Shown here one piece after another: positions 60,154 through 64,000 of a stretch of DNA of 64,000 nucleotides. Both the position numbers and the translations under genes were made by a program. This DNA is from Bacillota bacterium (GTDB lineage Bacteria; Bacillota; Clostridia; Lachnospirales; Lachnospiraceae). A model generated the notes under the pieces. It had not been told where the DNA came from, did no database searches, and saw only the letters and a list, made by a program, of their open reading frames with translations. Numbering within the stretch: the stretch's first letter is position 1; the number at the start of each line of letters is the position of its first letter. Location of the stretch: assembly GCA_023443225.1 (NCBI GenBank), contig JAEZVF010000077.1, forward strand, positions 83,036-147,035, given 5' to 3'.

Positions 60154-61305
60154 TTAATCTAAAATTACTGTGAAAAGATAATAATCTCCAAATTTTTCTA
60201 CTGGAGCATATCTGTAAGATTCTACACCTGGCAAATCAAATATAAATGATGTGCCCGGTTTTGTATTCTCCGGATATAAGATGGTAATGTTCTTTAAGCC
60301 TTTATTATAAAGCTCAGTAAACTTGGCACTATACTCATCTACCGTAGAAAGGATACCACCTTCTTCGTAGACCTTATACATCAGATCCTCACTGTTACAC
60401 TCTGGATAATCCCACCTTTTCCATACATGATCGGCAGATATCTGCTCATCGGTGATTAGAAAGTAGTTATACCGCAGTTGTTGTTCCCCGCTAGCCATCG
60501 TAGGGTCATCCCAGGTAGTATCCACATGATACCAGTTGCCGTTCAGCTTTACCATATTCCATGCATGGGAAATGCCATCCGCATCTCCAACCACAAATTT
60601 GTTCTCAATATCCAGTAGATTCATAAATAATTCAAATGTCTCCGCATAACCCAAACAAACAGCAACTTCTTTCAGAATTACACCCTCAATACGGAACGAG
60701 GATTCCGGAAGTTGATACGGATCTTCGTTTGATGTATCATATGCACAGGTATTTATGATAAAATCATGAATCGTTTTTACTTTTTCATAATCCGTCATAT
60801 CATCCTTTATACTGACATTGATCACACTTTGAATGGTATTACATATTTCCTGATCTGTTTTGGAAAGTTTATCTATCTTATCATTTTCAATTGCTATTTG
60901 ATAACGAAACACATCACTTTTTATGTCTGCATATGCTTCTATTGTATAACTCTTAACTATTTCCTTGCTCTTAACACCCTGCTTAATCGCTACGGCACGT
61001 ATTACACAATCCTTTGATATGGTTATGGGTTTCGTATATTTTTTTGATTTATTGCTAGGTTGTTTACCATTCGTAGTGTAATAAATCGTTGCACCTTTTG
61101 TTTTACAGCTTAAGGTAACCTTCTGGGTGTCAAAATAACTCCCCTCCCTTAAGTTGACTGTTGGCGCCTGTACCTGTACTGCTGCACTTGCAATAACCGT
61201 AGTTAGTCTGTTTACTGGCGAAACGGGGAAAAGAAAAATAATTGACATAAGCAAGCATAACAAGGTGTATCTTATACCTCTACCAGTATTCATTCTCATT
61301 GACAT
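60154..61305 (-). CDS. secreted transglutaminase-like protein with chitobiase-type Ig domain
   Basis: The 383-residue protein has a signal peptide (about 1-41). A CHB/HEX-type beta-sandwich follows (about 47-122; GATIYYTTNGKQPSNKSKKY), then a transglutaminase-like fold with the triad Cys217 (EVAVCLGYAETF), His247 (SHAWNMV) and Asp262 (HVDTTWDDP). Such secreted proteins may crosslink or cleave cell-surface proteins or peptides; the substrate is unknown. It starts 12 bp after the dehydratase gene and is probably in its operon. Confidence 0.85.
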   Translation of the reverse strand: MSMRMNTGRGIRYTLLCLLMSIIFLFPVSPVNRLTTVIASAAVQVQAPTVNLREGSYFDTQKVTLSCKTKGATIYYTTNGKQPSNKSKKYTKPITISKDCVIRAVAIKQGVKSKEIVKSYTIEAYADIKSDVFRYQIAIENDKIDKLSKTDQEICNTIQSVINVSIKDDMTDYEKVKTIHDFIINTCAYDTSNEDPYQLPESSFRIEGVILKEVAVCLGYAETFELFMNLLDIENKFVVGDADGISHAWNMVKLNGNWYHVDTTWDDPTMASGEQQLRYNYFLITDEQISADHVWKRWDYPECNSEDLMYKVYEEGGILSTVDEYSAKFTELYNKGLKNITILYPENTKPGTSFIFDLPGVESYRYAPVEKFGDYYLFTVILD

Positions 61306-61317
61306 TCTCTCACTTTC

Positions 61318-63231
61318 TTATTTAGTTGTTGCAATTAATTCAATAACATCTTCGTTGTATTCCGTATCAAGCAAGCTGTTATTATTTATGACATAAGTTG
61401 GTACTAATTCTTTCATCTGTACTCTGATATCTTCTACTTCCTCTTTTGCACTTTTATCCAATTCTTCCACAGCTTTAAGTAACGCCTCTTCATCCATGGT
61501 TATCGGTTTACCAATATGTATTAGTTTATTCTCCGTCTCTGTTAACCCTTCTTCATCCATCAAGAGTTCTTCGTACAGCTTCTCTCCTGGTCTTAGACCG
61601 GTATACTCTATCGCAATATCTCTTTCGGGTTCATAACCGGATAAACGGATTAGATTCTTGGCTAGTTCTGCAATCTTAATGGGTTCCCCCATATCAAGGA
61701 CAAAAATTTCTCCACCTTTTGCATAAGCACCTGCCTGCAAAACAAGAGAAACTGCTTCCGGTATGGTCATAAAATACCTTATAATATCAGGATGGGTAAC
61801 CGTCACGGGCCCACCTCGTAATATCTGTTCTTTAAATAAAGGAATCACGCTACCATTACTACCAAGTACATTCCCAAAACGCACAGCAACAAATTCCGTC
61901 TTCGAACGTTTATTAAAAGCCTGAATGATCATCTCACAGATTCTCTTCGAAGCTCCCATAACATTGGTAGGATTCACTGCCTTATCCGAGGAGATTAAAA
62001 TAAATTTCTCCACACCATGTTGATCTGCAGCCTGTGCCATCTTGTAGGTACCACCTACATTATTCTTAATGGCTTCGTTCGGACTCTCCTCCATGAGTGG
62101 CACATGCTTATGGGCAGCTGCATGATAAACAATCTCCGGTTTATAATGCTCGAAGATCCAATTCATTCGATTGGTATTGCGTACCGAACCAATTAAAACC
62201 ACTAGATCCAAATCTGGGTATTCGTTCTTAAGCTCTTGTTGAATAAAATATGCATTATTTTCATAAATATCCAGTATAATTAATTGCTTTGGTTGGTGCT
62301 TCACAATCTGTCTGCACAGTTCACTTCCAATTGAACCACCACCACCGGTCACCATAATTACTTTGCCTCGGACATAATTTATGATGCCTTCCTCGTCAAT
62401 TCTAACGGGATCCCTTCCAAGCAAATCCTCAATCTCAACATCACGAAGTCTGGTAACACTGACTTCTTCATTGATTAATTGGTACATTCCTGGAAGAATT
62501 TTAAGGGCACAGCCTGTCTCTTTGCAAATCTCAAGTAGCTCCTTAACAGTCTTTCGTGGTGCTGTAGGGATAGCAATGAAGATATCTGTAATCTCATATT
62601 TCTCGGCAGCTTCTACAATATAGGTTCTGTCTCCTACTACCTTAATGCCTTGTATGTAACTTCCCTGTTTGTCTTTATTATCGTCAATGGCACAGATAAC
62701 GTGGCCTTTCACATAGGCACTCACCGTAATCTCTCGTATAATCACGCTGGCAGCTTCTCCTGCTCCGATAATCATGATGCGTCTGTTCGATGCACCAGGA
62801 TTGCGCCTGGCAACTCGCCTTGCATAACGATAGGAAAACCGGCTAAAGCTTATTAAAATCATCATAAACAGAGTGCTTAGCGGGTAGTAGCTTCTGGGAA
62901 CATGAATCTGAAATATGTAATGCATTCCAATAATCTGAAGGGCTCCGGATATGGTGCAGGCAAAAATAATATTCACCAATTCATCGATACCGGCATATTT
63001 CCAGAGACTATTGTACAACCGGAATAAGCTAAATAGTATAATCGTTGTAACCGTATTTATAATAGCATAAGACAAAGCTGCTTCCGCAAAATATGTTGGT
63101 ATCTGTCCAAAGCTAAGTTCAAAGCGCACAAAAAGAGCTGAAAAAGCTGCAATATTGATTAAAATAATATCCAGTAAAATCAGAAAAAGTCTACGGATAA
63201 ATAATTTTTTATCAGTTATGAATTGTTTCAC
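61318..63231 (-). CDS. membrane-bound nucleotide-sugar 4,6-dehydratase (PglF/CapD/WbpM type)
   Basis: The product of about 637 residues has four membrane helices (about 10-130). A first Rossmann domain (RRIMIIGAGEAASVIIREI) follows, and then the catalytic SDR domain: VTGGGGSIGSELCRQI, ILISSDKAVNPTNVMGASKR, where Met replaces the usual Tyr of YxxxK as in this family. It makes 4-keto-6-deoxy sugars, probably from UDP-GlcNAc, for surface glycans. The preferred start is GTG at 63231 with AGGTG six nt away; another GTG at 63240 overlaps that site. Confidence 0.9.
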   Translation of the reverse strand: MKQFITDKKLFIRRLFLILLDIILINIAAFSALFVRFELSFGQIPTYFAEAALSYAIINTVTTIILFSLFRLYNSLWKYAGIDELVNIIFACTISGALQIIGMHYIFQIHVPRSYYPLSTLFMMILISFSRFSYRYARRVARRNPGASNRRIMIIGAGEAASVIIREITVSAYVKGHVICAIDDNKDKQGSYIQGIKVVGDRTYIVEAAEKYEITDIFIAIPTAPRKTVKELLEICKETGCALKILPGMYQLINEEVSVTRLRDVEIEDLLGRDPVRIDEEGIINYVRGKVIMVTGGGGSIGSELCRQIVKHQPKQLIILDIYENNAYFIQQELKNEYPDLDLVVLIGSVRNTNRMNWIFEHYKPEIVYHAAAHKHVPLMEESPNEAIKNNVGGTYKMAQAADQHGVEKFILISSDKAVNPTNVMGASKRICEMIIQAFNKRSKTEFVAVRFGNVLGSNGSVIPLFKEQILRGGPVTVTHPDIIRYFMTIPEAVSLVLQAGAYAKGGEIFVLDMGEPIKIAELAKNLIRLSGYEPERDIAIEYTGLRPGEKLYEELLMDEEGLTETENKLIHIGKPITMDEEALLKAVEELDKSAKEEVEDIRVQMKELVPTYVINNNSLLDTEYNEDVIELIATTK

Positions 63232-63518
63232 TATAATCACCTATGTATTCTATAAAAATGTATGCATTCACTATGTTATTTTAGCATATAAAGTGATCTG
63301 ATACAATGGGGTTTCTCGAAATAAATAAAGCCACCTTTTGTGAAATTACGTTATTACCGTGAACGGAATTCTTGTTTCTTCCACTAAATAAGCTGATATA
63401 AAAAATAAAGTCAGGGTAGCTCCCCCTGTATCTTTACCATCATAGACATATAGAACTTATGCTTATTTATTGAATATGTTGTCAACTTTTTCAACTAATT
63501 CTACTTTTGAGTATTATC

Positions 63519-63874
63519 GTAAACGTCAAACCACTCGCCTAGTTAAATTTTAAATTTTGTGTCAAACTTTAAAAAATGCAAAAAACTAATAGTTTTTTAA
63601 AGGAGGACACATATTATTATGGATCAAATTACTCATAGCGTTCGTAGGAGCATGTGGCAAGATATTTTGCTCCAATGCCAAAATCGCCCTTGCGGAATGT
63701 CTGCAAAACAATGGATGATCGAAAATGACATCAACGAAAAAACTTTTTATTACTGGCAGCGCAAGTTACGAAAGGAAGCTTTTAAAGACTATCCTTCTGA
63801 GATGGCGGAGCTATCACCCCTCAAACCGAGGGAGGAGTTATCTTTCATCGAATTAAACAAACCAAAGAATCGAA
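63519..63874 (+). mobile_element. left part of an IS66-family element, interrupted by a second one
   Basis: An end beginning GTAAACGTCAAACCACT (63519 onward) lies 100 bp before an IS66 tnpA gene, the usual IS66 left-end arrangement. The element is cut at 63874 by another end of the same type (63875-63897, 19/23 identical, same direct orientation). The rest of this copy is not in the window. Confidence 0.7.
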
Positions 63875-63885
63875 GTAAACGGTAA
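63619..63885 (+). pseudogene. tnpA: IS66 TnpA accessory gene, truncated by a second IS66-type element
   Basis: The frame encodes 88 residues beginning MDQITHSVRRSMWQDILLQC and including NDINEKTFYYWQRKLRKE, the TnpA DNA-binding signature of IS66 elements. Only the first 85 codons or so belong to tnpA; the last few (SKR, stop) come from the end of the inserted element at 63875. Full IS66 TnpA is typically over 100 residues. AAAGGAGG precedes the ATG. The product is probably non-functional or partial. Confidence 0.75.
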
Positions 63886-63909
63886 ACCACTTGTCTACCA
63901 AACAATTTT

Positions 63910-63928
63910 AGCCACCTTGTGGTGGCTA
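63910..63928. terminator. small hairpin after the IS66 transposase gene
   Basis: AGCCACC-ttgtg-GGTGGCT-like inverted repeat directly downstream of the minus-strand transposase stop. Confidence 0.5.
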
Positions 63929-63936
63929 GTTACTAA

Positions 63937-64000
63937 TTACTTTGTTTTTTTACATTCATCTGGAAGATCTGGAGACCATGGAAGTAAGGTTTCTAGGAAC
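63937..64000 (-). CDS. tnpC: IS66 transposase (TnpC), C-terminal end only
   Basis: Read from the window edge, the minus strand encodes FLETLLPWSPDLPDECKKTK followed by a stop at 63937-63939. LLPWS-x-x-LP-x-x-C is the typical C-terminus of IS66-family TnpC transposases. The remainder lies beyond position 64000. Confidence 0.75.
   Translation of the reverse strand, partial: FLETLLPWSPDLPDECKKTK

Larger units (their letters stand above)
63875..64000 (-). mobile_element. right end of a second IS66-family element (opposite orientation)
   Basis: The end GTAAACGGTAAACCACT (63875 onward) is followed 40 bp later by the 3' end of a minus-strand transposase gene, which is the tnpC-distal end of an IS66 element. 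It continues beyond the window. Confidence 0.7.

Overview
The window looks like a chromosomal segment of an AT-rich, low-GC Gram-positive, spore-forming anaerobe of the Lachnospiraceae (Clostridium cluster XIVa, close in style to Lachnoclostridium phytofermentans). The signs are strong AGGAGG ribosome binding sites, several TTG and GTG starts, T-box and lysine-riboswitch control, McsAB/ClpC, secreted Ig-like, cohesin-like and SH3 proteins, a SpoIID-type protein and a plant-glycan type GH5 enzyme. Species assignment is inference. No tRNA, rRNA or CRISPR array was seen.

Layout. 1-2.3 kb: gntR-mcsA-mcsB-clpC, with a YtrA-type GntR regulator where ctsR usually sits. 2.3-6.4 kb: a membrane-anchored cohesin-like protein and a secreted SH3/glucosaminidase. 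6.5-11 kb: purine genes purE and purM-purN-purD, separated by a lipoprotein gene flanked by two terminators. 11-14.1 kb: an enlarged M29 aminopeptidase and two small membrane proteins. 14.2-18.7 kb: two paralogous Ig-like surface proteins. 18.9-23.1 kb: pheS-pheT behind a Phe T-box, with a 204-bp palindrome in the leader. 23.2-31.7 kb: a YihY membrane protein, a SpoIID-like protein and a four-gene Gld-type ABC operon. 31.9-37.9 kb: a Cache chemoreceptor, dapA-dapB behind a lysine riboswitch, a marR-flavodoxin pair and a two-domain SSB-like gene. 38-47.3 kb: bipA, a DUF2156 gene, a cupin, an orphan Panacea-type antitoxin-like gene, an AI-2E family protein and a zinc-type ABC operon with a 265-bp palindrome between its first two genes. 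47.4-51 kb: a lipoprotein, a serine hydrolase and the DUF3842/DUF1576 pair. 51-56.3 kb: a surface-glycan operon. 56.5-64 kb: an ECF S component, an intact IS1182-like element, a GH5 enzyme, a transglutaminase, a PglF/CapD-type dehydratase, and two IS66-family elements, one inserted into the other.

The most unusual content is non-coding. Three very large imperfect palindromes of about 204, 267 and 265 bp lie in intergenic or leader DNA. Their sequences are unrelated but their architecture is the same. The one in the pheS leader has ends that match, at 15/16 and 14/16 positions, the terminal repeat of the IS1182-like element 35 kb away, and it is flanked by an imperfect 11-bp direct repeat, the same length as the perfect 11-bp repeat flanking that IS. 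It therefore looks like a non-autonomous (MITE-like) derivative of that IS family. The other two have no visible parent. A smaller set of hairpins with GGGCTgTTGCAA-like ends sits at gene ends. The IS1182-like element appears to have landed between a putative promoter and the GH5 gene.
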